From Cellvibrio mixtus subsp. mixtus J3-8 (GTDB lineage: Bacteria > Pseudomonadota > Gammaproteobacteria > Pseudomonadales > Cellvibrionaceae): a DNA stretch of 64,000 nucleotides. A program made the translations under genes and the position numbers. The notes under the pieces were generated by a model. It was not told the origin of the DNA, did not search any database, and saw only the letters and a list, made by a program, of their open reading frames with translations. Within the stretch, counting starts at the first letter, position 1. Every line of letters starts with the position of its first letter. The stretch covers positions 279,998-343,997 of the forward strand of contig NZ_KN266207.1 in the NCBI RefSeq assembly GCF_000766945.1, given 5' to 3'. Of the stretch, positions 1-10,518 are shown in pieces.

Positions 1-3000
1 CAATCAACAGGCTTGCACCCGAGGTAAGTGCAACGAATATCTGCTCTAGCGATGCATCAAATACCGGTGCTGCGAAAAACAATACTTTTTCTTCGGCTGT
101 GATGCCATAAAATTCGCGTTGGGCCTGGATTAGGTTGACCAGGTTGCGATGTTCTATGACTACCCCTTTAGGTGTGCCGGTTGAGCCTGAGGTATAAATG
201 CAGTAGGCCGCATTTTCCCCCGTAATCGGGAGCAAGGAATTGCGAGGTTTTTTATAAGTAGTAGCGGTTTCGTTTACTGATGCAGTATCGGAAAAAATAC
301 TATCAATTGGTAAAAATGTGCCATCCCAGTTTGCGGGTATTTCACTGTCGGGTTGACCTATTAATAATTCGCATCGGCTATCTTGCAACTGATAGGTCTT
401 ACGCTCCAGTGGATATTCAGGATCTATTGGTAAATAAACGGCGCCGGCTTTGAGAATTCCTAAAAGGCTTGCAATCAATTCAGGCCGGCGACCCAGCATC
501 ACACCGACAAATTTTTCAGGGCCTGCACCTGACGCAACAAGCCTCGTACAAATACGCTCTGCTTGTTCATCAAGTTCTGCATAAGTAATTTCTTTCCCTT
601 GATATACCAGTGCCGTTGCATCCGGTGTTAACGCAGTTTGTTCCTCAAATAATTGGTGGGCTAACCTGGTTGGTTGTGAGTTGTTAATGTTGCTTGTAAC
701 AGGAAGTAAAACAGGTTGTGCTGATGGTGTAGCAACAAGATGAAAATCTTCAATCGTTAACTCCGGTGTTGTTACAAATGTTTGCAATGTATACAGATAT
801 TGATCAGCCAGCTTTTCAATAGTGCGTGGATCAAACAGGTCTGTACAAAATTCAAAATCGCACAGGATATTATGGGTCAATTGGAATAATGTTACCGTTA
901 AATCAAATTTTGCTATTGGTAACGGACAAATCAGTGATGAGGTTTCCAATTGCTCCAGGAGCAATTGTTGTTCTCCATGGTTTTGCAGTGCGAACATGAC
1001 ATCAAACATAGGGTTGCGGCTGGTATCGCGTGCAATATCCAGTTGTTCTACCAGATGGTCAAAGGGATATTGCTGGTGTTCCAGTCCCTGTAAGACTTTT
1101 TGTTTTACTTGTTCGCAATAATGAATAAATGTTAGATGGCTATCGACAGGGCACAATAGCGGCAAGGTATTAACAAACATTCCGCAAATGTCATCGCAAT
1201 TTCCCAAACCTCTGCCAGCAACCGGTGTGCCGATAATAATTTCATCCTGCTGCGTATGTTTGTGCAGCACTATATTGAGTGCGGCAAGCAGTGTCATAAA
1301 CAAGGTATAACCTTGCTGTTCGGAAAATTGTTGTGCAGCGTTCATCAATGAAGCCGGAATTTCCCGTTTGATACGGTCGCCAGCGAAACTGCGTTGGCCA
1401 AGTCGTTTAAAATCCGTGGCTAATGCAAGGGCAGGGATTTCGCCCTGGAATTCGGTAAGCCAATACTTTTTATCATCTTCTATAAGCGTTGCGTATTCGT
1501 CGCCCTGTTCCCATTCCGCATAATCTTTAAAGGTTATGTTGGCAGTGTCCGGCGTTTGTCCATTGTATAAATCCGCAAGGTCTTTTAGCAGCAGGTTTAT
1601 CGAAACACCGTCGACAATAATGTGATGCCAATAAATAACCAAACAATAATTATCAGGGCTCTCTTCGATAAGTGAAGCGCGCATCAAAGGCGCACAGGCA
1701 AGATTCAGGGGTTGCAAACAGTCGTTAATGATTTGCTCCAGTGGCCGTTCCTGAAGCGATTTGCCTTGTAAGGTTATTTGCTCCAACGCAAAAGTAACAT
1801 CGGGTTCAATAGCCTGCACAATGCTGTCGTCCTGCACACTAAAACGTGTGCGCAGGGCTTCATGCAGATGAATCAGTTGGCGGAAACTGGTTTCCAGTTT
1901 TGCAATATCCAATGTGCCCTTTATCCGGAATAGTGCGGTAATCAGGTAGCTGCGCGATGACTCTTCAAATTGGTCAAGGATATACATGCGCTGTTGGCTG
2001 GCAGAGGTTTTGTACCAGGTTTTCTCCGCTGCAACAGGAATGGCAATGGATGTGTGCGTTAAATTAGCACCGGCGGCGGCAACGATAGTCACTATATCGC
2101 GCAAAATGGGAGTTTCAAAAAAAGTTGCAATCGGCAATGAAACACCGAACGTATTGGTAATGAGCGATAGCAAGCGTATTAATGATAACGAGCTTCCTCC
2201 CAGCGCAAAGAAATCATCGTTAAGCCCGATAGGTGAGCGCGCTAATGCAGTTTCCCATAGTTGTACCATGTGTTTTTCAAGCGCTGTTCCGGGGGCACAA
2301 TAATCCGCACGGGTATTGGTAGACTGTTGATCCGGTTCAGGCAGGGCGTGGCGATCAACTTTTCCACTGGGGTTTAACGGCATTGCATCCAGTACTTGAA
2401 TTACCGCAGGCACCATATAATCAGGCAGCCATTGCGCAAGGTAATTGCGCAATTCATCGATTAATTTATGCGGTTCTTTTTCCGGTGTGCGATCTACTAC
2501 ATAAGCGCACAGATAATTATCATTTTGCACATCTTGTCGCGCCATCACAACGACATCACGAATGCGTGGGTGACTGAGCAGGCGGCTTTCAATTTCACCC
2601 AACTCAATTCGATAACCGCGAATTTTTACCTGGTGGTCAAGGCGCCCCAGATACTCAATGTTGCCATCGTCGAGCCAGCGACATAAATCGCCGGTGCGAT
2701 ACATACGCAAGTGTTTGGTAAAAGGATTGGCGATAAATTTTTCGTTACTTAATTCGGGTTTATTAATATAACCGCGCCCGACGCCGGTTCCTGAAATATA
2801 AAGTTCACCAGCGATGCCACGCGGAACCAGCTGCTGCTGCTCATCCAGAATATAAAGCTGGATGTTGCTGATAGGTTTTCCAATAGGGACGCGCGCAATA
2901 GGGCCGGAGACCGGGCAATCAAACCAGGTAACATCAATTGCCGCTTCGGTGGGGCCGTATAAATTAATCAACTGTGCCCCGGAGTTGGTATGGACGAGCC

Positions 3001-6000
3001 GATTAAAGTTTTCTACTTGTGCCGGGCTTAACGCTTCGCCGCTGGCAAATACATTGCGCAAGCTTTCCAGTTTATGAGGCAGGGAACCTGCTGCTAAATA
3101 TTCCAGGGATGCATTGAGCATGGAGGGCACAAAATGCATAACGGAAATTTTTTGCGTTTCGATGCAATCGAAAATAGCCTGCGGGTCCTTTTCAGCATCC
3201 GGTGCAAGGAAATAAACCGAGGCGCCGGTAAATGACCACCAAAATAATTCCCACACAGATACATCAAAGGTGTAGGGCGTTTTTTGCAGGATTACATCTT
3301 TTTCTGTCAGTGGATATTGATCCTGCATCCAGAAAATTCGATTCAATACCGCGCGGTGTTCGATCATCGCGCCCTTGGGGCGACCCGTGGAACCAGAGGT
3401 GTAAATAACATAGGCGAGATCATCCGGGCCACTTTGCGCAGCGGGATTGCTATCATCAATATTCGCCAAATTATCGTGTGCTAAGCATTGGTCAATCAAT
3501 AATAGTTGGCCATTGACATTTTCCAGTTGTGGCGAAAATTTACTATGGCTGATCACTAACTGGGCCTGGCTATCGCCAAGCATATAATCGATCCTGTCTT
3601 GCGGCAGGCTGGGGCCGATAGGCAGGTAAGCACCTCCTGCTTTTAAAATAGCAAAAAGCACTACCGGTAATTCCAGGCTGCGTTCCAGCAATACAGCAAC
3701 GATTTTATCGCGGCCTACGCCCAGTGCCAGCAATTGGCGCGACAGTTGGTTAGCGCGGGCGTTCAGTTGTTTGTAGGTCAATTGCTTATCTGCAAATACT
3801 GCGGCGATGTTATCGGGCGTTTTGCCGGCTTGCATTTCAAACACGCTGTTGAGCGTTTGTTCCAGCGGATATTCTTTTGCTGTGTTGTTGAAATTGCGGA
3901 GTAAAAACTGTTGTTCATTGTGATCAACGAGTGTTAATTCGCCAATTGTTTTAGCCGCTTCCTGTTCAGCAAAATCTGATAAACAATTACTGAGTTGGGT
4001 GATAACCATTTGGTAATGGTGTAACCACTGTTGTGCAGTTTCCGGTTTGAATAAGTCTGTTGCATATTCAAGGGTAATCGCGAACCCCTTGGCTCGTTCA
4101 TAAACGGTAAGTGACAAATCAAATTTGGCAATAGGGAATTCGAATTCACGCGAGGTAGTCTGCGTGCCGGGCAATGAGAATTGTCCAAGCTCTTCGGTAA
4201 CCAATGAAAAAAATACATCAAATACAGGGCTGCGCGAATTATCTGTTGCCGGATTTAACTGGTTGAGCAACTCTTCAAAGAGAAAACCTTGATTATCAAC
4301 AGCACCGATAACCATCTGCTTGACCTGATCGAGATAATTTTTTAGCGTGTTGTCCGGGGATGGTGTTAAACGTAATGCAAGGGTATTCACCAGCATTCCG
4401 GTTACAGCCTGCAGGTCCGGGTGTTGCCGGCCCATCGCGGGGGTGCCAATAATTAAATCTTGCTGGCGGGAATACTTATGCAACAAAATCCCAAAGGCTG
4501 CCAGGGTGATCATATAAGGCGTATAGCCTTGTTGTCGGGCTACAGCGCGTAATTTTTCTGTCAGGGGTGGCGTAAGCTCAAGGTGTAAACTCTTGCCCTG
4601 ATGAGACGATTTGGCGGGGCGAGGAAAATCCGTAGGAAGATCGAGCAGCGGCAAATCTTCTGGTAATAGTGACGACCAGAATTCACGCTGCTGATGGATT
4701 ATCGCCGCATAGTGTTCACTGAGTTCCCATTCGCTGTAATCTTTATGTTGCAAACGCACAGGTTGCAAGCGTGTTCCTTCATAAAGGGCGGCTAATTCCT
4801 GCAAATAAATACTCAGCGATATTCCATCCGCAATAGCGTGGTGAACGTTGATCATTAATACATGTTGGTACTCATCTATCGAAAAAACACCCAGCCGTAC
4901 TAAAGGCGCCTGGTTTAAGTCGAAAGGTCGAATAAAATGATTAATGCAATGATCTATCTGCTCCGCGGTGCCGGAAAAAAATTCAATGTTTGCGGTAATG
5001 TTATCGTTGATGGTTTGCATTACCTCGCCATCAATGAATGTTAATGATGTGCGCAATGATTCATGCCGCTGGATTAACTGGTTTAATGCGTCCTGAAGCT
5101 TTAGAAAATTCAATGGCCCCAGAATGTTATACACCGCGGGGATGTTATAAGTAATTTGTCCGGTATTCAGTTGGCTCAACGCAAACAAACGTTTTTGTGC
5201 TGAAGATGCCAGATAATATTTTTTGGGCGTAGCGACTGGAATTGTTGCGTAGGTTTTACTGCCAGTGTTTTCAAGTTCAGTGGCCAGGGCTCCCAGCGTG
5301 GGGTTGGAAAAAATTGTTTTTACCGAAATTTCCCTTCCCAATTGCTGGCGAATTAATGAAGCCATCGCTACGGCTTTAAATGAGTGTCCACCAAGGTTAA
5401 AGAAATTATCTTCCCTGGCTATGTTGGTTACCGGCAACAATGATCGCCATATTTCACAGAGCTGTAATTCCAACGCGTTCATTGGAACCTGTGAATATGT
5501 TGGTGTTGTGTTATTTTGCGGGGCGGGCAGGGCACGGCGATCAACTTTCCCGTTGCGGGTTAATGGCATTGCATCAATTTGCAAAAATACAGCAGGCAAC
5601 ATGTAATCGGGTAAATGCCGGGCGAGCATTTTTTTAAGCCGGGAAACAGATAATGTTTCAGTTGCGGTGAAGTAGGCGCATAAATAGTTGCTACCGTCCT
5701 TGTCCGCAAGTGGTATTACAACGGCCTCCTGAACTTTCGATAAATTAATTAACTGTTGCTCAATTTCACCCAATTCGATACGGAAGCCACGAATTTTTAC
5801 CTGGTTATCATTCCTGCCGATAAATTCAAGCGCACCATTTTCCTTAATGCGCGCCAGGTCACCGGTTTTATAAACCCTTAACGGTTGATTATTGGTTGTG
5901 GGAAGTTGCAATGAAATAAATCGTTGTGCCGTTAATTCCGGTTGATTGATGTAGCCGCGTGCGAGGCCCGCACCGGCAATACACAATTCGCCAATACAGC

Positions 6001-8341
6001 CTTGCGGTAGTAGTTGGTTGCGTTGGGAAAGGATAAAAATGTGCTTGTTATCCAACGCATATCCAATATCCGGCGCTTCATCATTATTTTCCGGGCGGGA
6101 CACATCGGCCAAGGTTGTCCACACCGTATCTTCGGTAGGACCATAAAGGTTGTGTACCGCAAATGGTAACGGGTGTGAAGGAAAACGATTGAGTTTATCA
6201 CCGGCAGTACGCAAGAATCGCAGTGCTGTTTCGGGTGGCCATTTTTCTTCTAACAAGCGTTCAGCCATGAGGGTGGATTGAAAGCTCAGGGTAATTTTGT
6301 TACGTAACAACCATTCTTTTAACGCAACTGGATCAAGGCGTGTTTCATCACTGGCAATATAAAGTGTTGCTCCACTGGTGATGCAAGGCCAGACTTCAAA
6401 TGCCATCGCGTCGAAACTGACGCTGGCAACCTGACTTATACGTACTCCTGGGCCCTCAGAATAAATACGGCGATGGGTGTAGATTAAATTTTCAAAGTTG
6501 CCGTGTTCAACGGCAACACCTTTAGGGCGGCCAGTAGAGCCCGAGGTGTAAATTACATAAAACAAATCGTCCGGCTTGCCCTTAACAGGTTGGTATTCAT
6601 GTGCTGCAGTCGGTAATTTATCGATAAGTAACAGGTTGCAGTGCGACGAATAGTTATTTGCTAATTCAGCCGTGGTAACCAATAGCGTTGCACCACTGTC
6701 TTGCAACATAAATTCAACCCGATCCTGCGGGTAATCCGCATCTATCGGTAAATAAGCACCACCCGTTTTGATAACGCCGAGCATGGCACTAATCAGCTCG
6801 CTGAAGCGAGGCAGTAAAATAGCGACTATTGTTTCGCGTGCGACCCCCAGTGCTTGTAATTTGCTCGCAAGCTGGTTTGCCTGTGCATCGAGGTCTTTGT
6901 AGGTAATAGGCTTATCGTCATGTATTACTGCCAATGCATCCGGATTGATGGCCACTTGTTGTTCAAACAATTCAGTGATTGTATGCACGGGTATAAAATG
7001 ATTATTGTTCCCCGGTTGCATTAATTTTTCTTGTTCGCCTTGCGTCAGCACTGCAAGGTTTTCTATATCAGATTGCGGGTTAGCAATAGCACTTTCAATA
7101 ATGGTGAGCAGGTGCGCGCAAATTGCAGAGACTTCTGCGCGTGAAAAATAATCGGTTTGGTAATCCAGTTCGAGTTTTAATTGATTGTTATCCCCGCGAT
7201 GGGATAGATGGATAACAAGCGGGAACTCCTGGGCTTTTTGGAAATGGAATTCAGTTGAAAATAAAAAAGAAGAGTTTTGGTAGCTGATAGCGGTTTCAAA
7301 TAATGGCGCATCCCAACCATTTTTCTTGCGGTCTTGTATCAATAAATCGAAGGGGTAATCCTGATGGTGTTGGGCAAGTTTAACTTCGGCATCAACGCGC
7401 GATAATAATTCGCGAAAGCTGATAAATGCATTCTCAGCGATTGCCAGGTGCACCGGTGTAGTGCTGACAAACATACCTATTTTGTCGCAAAACTCAAGGT
7501 TAAAGCGGTTATGAAAAACGGTTCCAATAACTGCGTCCCTACGGCCAGATAAACGGCTAAGGTAGACATAGTATGCCGCCATTAATAAGCGATAAACCGA
7601 GGTTTTTTCGCGTTTGCAAAATTCGTGGATTTTCTGGTTAAACACCTGGTCAAAATTATAATCGATTCTGTCAGCCTGCACTGACACCGATTTGTTAACC
7701 TGTTTAATTCTTGCCGGTTCTTCATAGGTGTCGAGTTTTTCTGCCCAGAATTTTTTATCGTGTACACATTTTTCGGACGATAGGTATCTGGCTTCATATT
7801 TTAGGTACTCACGATAATCCTGGTTTTCCAGTGGCAAGCAATTACGGCCACGTGCGAGTTGGCGATAATTATCGTGGATGGCATCAAGGGTAATTTTCAT
7901 ACTGGCTGCGTCCATAATTACATGATGGAAGCAATACACCAGGCGTGCAGGTTTTCCGGCTACCCGAATTAACTCAAAATAATATAATGCGGTGTTGTTA
8001 GCAGCAAAGGGATAGCGAATCAATCTGTCAATGTGTTGCTGGAATTGCTCTTCAGCAGGGAATTCCAGTTCTTGTAGTGTAATAGGTTCGTAATCAGCAA
8101 CGTATTGCGCAACATCACTTTGGGTGCTCTGGATGCGCAAACGTAACGTGTCTGCTGACTTAACCAATTCATTAATAGCTTTTTCAAGCGTTTTGCTATT
8201 AATCGGTTCTTGAAATTCCGAGTGTCCAACAAGGTTTCCTACACCGCTATTCGGATTAATAATTTCTGCAAACCAAATACGTTGTTGGGGATGGGCGAGA
8301 GGAAATAATTCATTGTTGGCGGATTGGTACTCGTTCAGCAT
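1..8341 (-). CDS. Nonribosomal peptide synthetase, C-A-T-C-A-T-C-A..., 3' end beyond the left edge
   Basis: A giant modular enzyme that joins amino acids on carrier-bound thioesters. The reading frame is open from ATG at 8341 to base 1; I confirmed the same frame at motifs near 7925, 6550, 2203 and 190. It begins directly with a condensation domain (LAHPQQRIWFAE; HHVIMDA near 7910-7927). Then come A1 (YTSGSTGRPKG near 6530-6550), T1 (LGGHS near 5385), C2 (HHAIADG near 4840), A2 (YTSGSTGRPKG near 3390), T2 (LGGSS near 2195), C3 (HHIIVDG near 1610) and a partial A3 (YTSGSTGTPKG near 170-195). The A2 specificity residues read D-V-W-H-F-S-L-I-D, the serine code. A1 reads D-A-F-F-R-A-L-V-W, which I cannot assign. 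An N-terminal C domain without its own loading module fits acceptance of a starter from the upstream ligase-ACP protein. No epimerase or thioesterase is visible in the window; the C-terminal end is missing. It is probably the last gene shown of a minus-strand operon. Confidence 0.95.
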   Translation of the reverse strand, partial: MLNEYQSANNELFPLAHPQQRIWFAEIINPNSGVGNLVGHSEFQEPINSKTLEKAINELVKSADTLRLRIQSTQSDVAQYVADYEPITLQELEFPAEEQFQQHIDRLIRYPFAANNTALYYFELIRVAGKPARLVYCFHHVIMDAASMKITLDAIHDNYRQLARGRNCLPLENQDYREYLKYEARYLSSEKCVHDKKFWAEKLDTYEEPARIKQVNKSVSVQADRIDYNFDQVFNQKIHEFCKREKTSVYRLLMAAYYVYLSRLSGRRDAVIGTVFHNRFNLEFCDKIGMFVSTTPVHLAIAENAFISFRELLSRVDAEVKLAQHHQDYPFDLLIQDRKKNGWDAPLFETAISYQNSSFLFSTEFHFQKAQEFPLVIHLSHRGDNNQLKLELDYQTDYFSRAEVSAICAHLLTIIESAIANPQSDIENLAVLTQGEQEKLMQPGNNNHFIPVHTITELFEQQVAINPDALAVIHDDKPITYKDLDAQANQLASKLQALGVARETIVAILLPRFSELISAMLGVIKTGGAYLPIDADYPQDRVEFMLQDSGATLLVTTAELANNYSSHCNLLLIDKLPTAAHEYQPVKGKPDDLFYVIYTSGSTGRPKGVAVEHGNFENLIYTHRRIYSEGPGVRISQVASVSFDAMAFEVWPCITSGATLYIASDETRLDPVALKEWLLRNKITLSFQSTLMAERLLEEKWPPETALRFLRTAGDKLNRFPSHPLPFAVHNLYGPTEDTVWTTLADVSRPENNDEAPDIGYALDNKHIFILSQRNQLLPQGCIGELCIAGAGLARGYINQPELTAQRFISLQLPTTNNQPLRVYKTGDLARIKENGALEFIGRNDNQVKIRGFRIELGEIEQQLINLSKVQEAVVIPLADKDGSNYLCAYFTATETLSVSRLKKMLARHLPDYMLPAVFLQIDAMPLTRNGKVDRRALPAPQNNTTPTYSQVPMNALELQLCEIWRSLLPVTNIAREDNFFNLGGHSFKAVAMASLIRQQLGREISVKTIFSNPTLGALATELENTGSKTYATIPVATPKKYYLASSAQKRLFALSQLNTGQITYNIPAVYNILGPLNFLKLQDALNQLIQRHESLRTSLTFIDGEVMQTINDNITANIEFFSGTAEQIDHCINHFIRPFDLNQAPLVRLGVFSIDEYQHVLMINVHHAIADGISLSIYLQELAALYEGTRLQPVRLQHKDYSEWELSEHYAAIIHQQREFWSSLLPEDLPLLDLPTDFPRPAKSSHQGKSLHLELTPPLTEKLRAVARQQGYTPYMITLAAFGILLHKYSRQQDLIIGTPAMGRQHPDLQAVTGMLVNTLALRLTPSPDNTLKNYLDQVKQMVIGAVDNQGFLFEELLNQLNPATDNSRSPVFDVFFSLVTEELGQFSLPGTQTTSREFEFPIAKFDLSLTVYERAKGFAITLEYATDLFKPETAQQWLHHYQMVITQLSNCLSDFAEQEAAKTIGELTLVDHNEQQFLLRNFNNTAKEYPLEQTLNSVFEMQAGKTPDNIAAVFADKQLTYKQLNARANQLSRQLLALGVGRDKIVAVLLERSLELPVVLFAILKAGGAYLPIGPSLPQDRIDYMLGDSQAQLVISHSKFSPQLENVNGQLLLIDQCLAHDNLANIDDSNPAAQSGPDDLAYVIYTSGSTGRPKGAMIEHRAVLNRIFWMQDQYPLTEKDVILQKTPYTFDVSVWELFWWSFTGASVYFLAPDAEKDPQAIFDCIETQKISVMHFVPSMLNASLEYLAAGSLPHKLESLRNVFASGEALSPAQVENFNRLVHTNSGAQLINLYGPTEAAIDVTWFDCPVSGPIARVPIGKPISNIQLYILDEQQQLVPRGIAGELYISGTGVGRGYINKPELSNEKFIANPFTKHLRMYRTGDLCRWLDDGNIEYLGRLDHQVKIRGYRIELGEIESRLLSHPRIRDVVVMARQDVQNDNYLCAYVVDRTPEKEPHKLIDELRNYLAQWLPDYMVPAVIQVLDAMPLNPSGKVDRHALPEPDQQSTNTRADYCAPGTALEKHMVQLWETALARSPIGLNDDFFALGGSSLSLIRLLSLITNTFGVSLPIATFFETPILRDIVTIVAAAGANLTHTSIAIPVAAEKTWYKTSASQQRMYILDQFEESSRSYLITALFRIKGTLDIAKLETSFRQLIHLHEALRTRFSVQDDSIVQAIEPDVTFALEQITLQGKSLQERPLEQIINDCLQPLNLACAPLMRASLIEESPDNYCLVIYWHHIIVDGVSINLLLKDLADLYNGQTPDTANITFKDYAEWEQGDEYATLIEDDKKYWLTEFQGEIPALALATDFKRLGQRSFAGDRIKREIPASLMNAAQQFSEQQGYTLFMTLLAALNIVLHKHTQQDEIIIGTPVAGRGLGNCDDICGMFVNTLPLLCPVDSHLTFIHYCEQVKQKVLQGLEHQQYPFDHLVEQLDIARDTSRNPMFDVMFALQNHGEQQLLLEQLETSSLICPLPIAKFDLTVTLFQLTHNILCDFEFCTDLFDPRTIEKLADQYLYTLQTFVTTPELTIEDFHLVATPSAQPVLLPVTSNINNSQPTRLAHQLFEEQTALTPDATALVYQGKEITYAELDEQAERICTRLVASGAGPEKFVGVMLGRRPELIASLLGILKAGAVYLPIDPEYPLERKTYQLQDSRCELLIGQPDSEIPANWDGTFLPIDSIFSDTASVNETATTYKKPRNSLLPITGENAAYCIYTSGSTGTPKGVVIEHRNLVNLIQAQREFYGITAEEKVLFFAAPVFDASLEQIFVALTSGASLLI

Positions 8342-8467
8342 GGTAATTTGCCTTTTGTATTGCTAATCAAATACCTGTTCAATAGCTATTGATACAGGTT
8401 ATGACGATGACTATCAGAATCAAGCGCTGACATTAAGATCAAGCTTGGTAAAAAGAACGGCGCGCAA

Positions 8468-10405
8468 TTAAATGCGCGCTTCGATGTAGCTATAAATAGC
8501 GTGAAAGTTTTTGTATTTGAACAGTAAGGTAGACGGAAACGAAATTTTGAATGTGGCTTCAATTGATGCTGCCAATTCAGCTACTTGTAGGGAATCCAGG
8601 TTAATCGCATCCAGCTCGAGATCGCGGGGTAATAGATCCAGCGATAATTTTTTCAGAAAGAGAGCATAGAGCTGATCTTCCAGTGGATTGCCAGAAGAGG
8701 GTAATTGTCGGGTTGCAGTGAGATTTGCTGTAATTGCATCATCTTTGGTGCGAATTGCTAATACAGGTAATCGCTGTTGTTCGAATAATTCCTTGCAATA
8801 ACTCCTGCGAATTTTTCCACCTGCTGTACGTGGGATCGCTCCAACTGGCGTAAAAACCACACTGGCCAATTGGATGTTGTGCACGCGGTAAGCCGCTTGT
8901 AATATCGCTCGGTAAATAGCGTCAATATTGGTTGCTGTTGATGCAATTTCTTCGGTAATTTCCTGGGCCAGGATAATTTTCTCACCTTCGCGCGTCGCCA
9001 CTGAAAATGCGGCGGTGGCATTGTTAGCCAATAAGGGGGAAATTTGTTGCACAGCCCATTCTATTTCTTGCGGGGCGTGATTTTTGCCATTAATAATTAA
9101 TATTTCCTTGAGCCGCCCGGTAATGTAAAGCTCATTATTCCAGAGATAGCCAAGGTCTCCTGTGCGAAAAAAATCACCGGGAATTGTCGCGAGGGCCTGG
9201 TTAAATACTTGTTCGTTGATATCGTCGTTACGCCAATACCCGGAGCTGACGGAAGGACCACTCACCCATATTTCACCCACTTCCAGATCTGCGCAAATTT
9301 GCCGCGTATCCGGGTTCACACAAACAATTTTCGTATCGGTAAAGGCGCTTCCAAGGCACGCATTACTTAATGATTGCGCGCGGGTATTTTCGGATTTAAA
9401 AAACGGAGCCTGTTGATAGCGCACGCAGCTGATTGGACCGGTTTCAGAGAGACCATAAAGTGGTTTCAGGAATTCCGATTCCAATCCACTCGCTGCAAAA
9501 CGTTTAAAGAAAGTATCGAAAACAAAGGATTTAATAGGCTCAGCGGCAATCAATCCCACTTGCCAGCTGGATAAATCAATGCCTTCCAATTGCTCATCAG
9601 TACAATTCCTGGCGGCTTGCAGGTAACCAAATGTTGGTGCTGCACTGTGGGTGGCGCGATATTCGGAGATCGCATGTAGCCAGCGATGAGGTTGTGCAAT
9701 AAATGTGTAAGGTGCAAACAGGACCATGGTGCCCGCAGTATAAGCGGGCAGTAGTGCATTAAATACCAATGCAAATGAATGATACTGGGGCATCCAGCTA
9801 ACACCAATACTTGCGGATGTAAATGCACAGGCTTCAGCGAGTGAGGCGGCGTTGTAATAGAAATCCTTGTGGCGAATGATGACGCCCTTGGGCGTGCCAG
9901 TTGAGCCTGAGGTATACAGTAAACAGGCAATATCATCCGGCTTAAGCACAGGTAATGTTTGTTGTTGTGCAAGTAGGGATAGACCAGTGGTATCAATAAT
10001 GTTGCGGATATTTTTATGCAGGCCGGATTGTTGTTGCAATAATTGATAGGCCTGGTTATCAACCAATACTATACAGTCACCAATATCACCACCAATGGCG
10101 TTTAATTTTTGCAAATCTTCTTCGAGTTTACCTTCAGTAATTTCGGGCAGGGGAACAGCGATAACACCAGCAAATAAACAAGCATAGAAACTGACGATAA
10201 AATCGAGTCCCGGGCCATAGGCTAATACTGCTTTTTTATAACCTTCGGCATTGAGCCATGAGGCCAAGGCCAAGGTTTGCCCTATAAAATCGGAGTAACC
10301 CAGGGTTTTGTTTCGCTGCCCGTTGCCATCCAGCGTAATAAATAACGGTTTGTTATTAACTAATTTGCAATTCGCTAAAATTTTTTCAGTAATTAACATG
10401 ACCAT
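8468..10405 (-). CDS. Fatty-acyl-AMP-ligase-like enzyme fused to an acyl carrier domain (NRPS starter loader)
   Basis: 645 residues. The N-terminal ~550 residues are an ANL-superfamily adenylating enzyme: phosphate-binding motif YTSGSTGTPKG near residue 165, Y-G-L-S-E-T, the TGDLG motif and the late GRLKEIL/GKNHAPQEIE stretch typical of fatty-acyl-AMP ligases (FAAL). A carrier-protein domain follows, with LDSLQ whose Ser near residue 605 should take phosphopantetheine. FAALs adenylate a carboxylic acid and pass it to a carrier rather than to CoA. It lies between a chorismatase gene and the NRPS, all on the same strand (126 bp to the NRPS start), so it probably loads the starter unit for the first C domain. 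The substrate may be hydroxybenzoate from the neighbour or a fatty acid; the sequence alone does not decide. Start is ATG at 10405, or the in-frame ATG at 10399, which has better spacing from an AAGAG sequence. Confidence 0.9.
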   Translation of the reverse strand: MVMLITEKILANCKLVNNKPLFITLDGNGQRNKTLGYSDFIGQTLALASWLNAEGYKKAVLAYGPGLDFIVSFYACLFAGVIAVPLPEITEGKLEEDLQKLNAIGGDIGDCIVLVDNQAYQLLQQQSGLHKNIRNIIDTTGLSLLAQQQTLPVLKPDDIACLLYTSGSTGTPKGVIIRHKDFYYNAASLAEACAFTSASIGVSWMPQYHSFALVFNALLPAYTAGTMVLFAPYTFIAQPHRWLHAISEYRATHSAAPTFGYLQAARNCTDEQLEGIDLSSWQVGLIAAEPIKSFVFDTFFKRFAASGLESEFLKPLYGLSETGPISCVRYQQAPFFKSENTRAQSLSNACLGSAFTDTKIVCVNPDTRQICADLEVGEIWVSGPSVSSGYWRNDDINEQVFNQALATIPGDFFRTGDLGYLWNNELYITGRLKEILIINGKNHAPQEIEWAVQQISPLLANNATAAFSVATREGEKIILAQEITEEIASTATNIDAIYRAILQAAYRVHNIQLASVVFTPVGAIPRTAGGKIRRSYCKELFEQQRLPVLAIRTKDDAITANLTATRQLPSSGNPLEDQLYALFLKKLSLDLLPRDLELDAINLDSLQVAELAASIEATFKISFPSTLLFKYKNFHAIYSYIEARI

Positions 10406-10411
10406 GCTCTT

Positions 10412-10486
10412 ATAGGAAGTGCTTTGATAGGAAACGCTTTGGTAGAAAGTGCTTTAATAAAAAGTGCTTTGATAAAAATTACTCCG
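10412..10486. repeat. Five tandem copies of a degenerate 15-bp repeat
   Basis: Five head-to-tail 15-bp units lie directly upstream of the ligase start, with consensus ATAGGAAGTGCTTTG. The first, second and fourth copies keep GCTTTG, the third ends GCTTTA and the fifth is most degraded. The array occupies half of the 157-bp gap between the chorismatase stop and the ligase start. Read on the minus strand in the ligase frame it would give repeats of the type QSTFY, but an in-frame TAA interrupts it, so I do not call it coding. It sits in the transcribed leader if the two genes are co-transcribed. Confidence 0.85.
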
Positions 10487-10518
10487 ATAACCCGCTGATT
10501 AATTAGCCGGTATATTTA

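Noticed and set aside
822..8232. Many ORFs of 60-110 codons on both strands within the left 8 kb
   Set aside because: They lie inside the NRPS reading frame, whose A, C and T motifs are continuous in one minus-strand frame; the small ORFs are shadows.
9550..10062. 170-codon minus-strand ORF
   Set aside because: Overlaps the ligase gene in another frame and has no family signature; the ligase motifs are clear.
10412..10486. Short CRISPR array
   Set aside because: Units are directly abutting 15-bp tandem repeats without spacers, and no cas genes are present.
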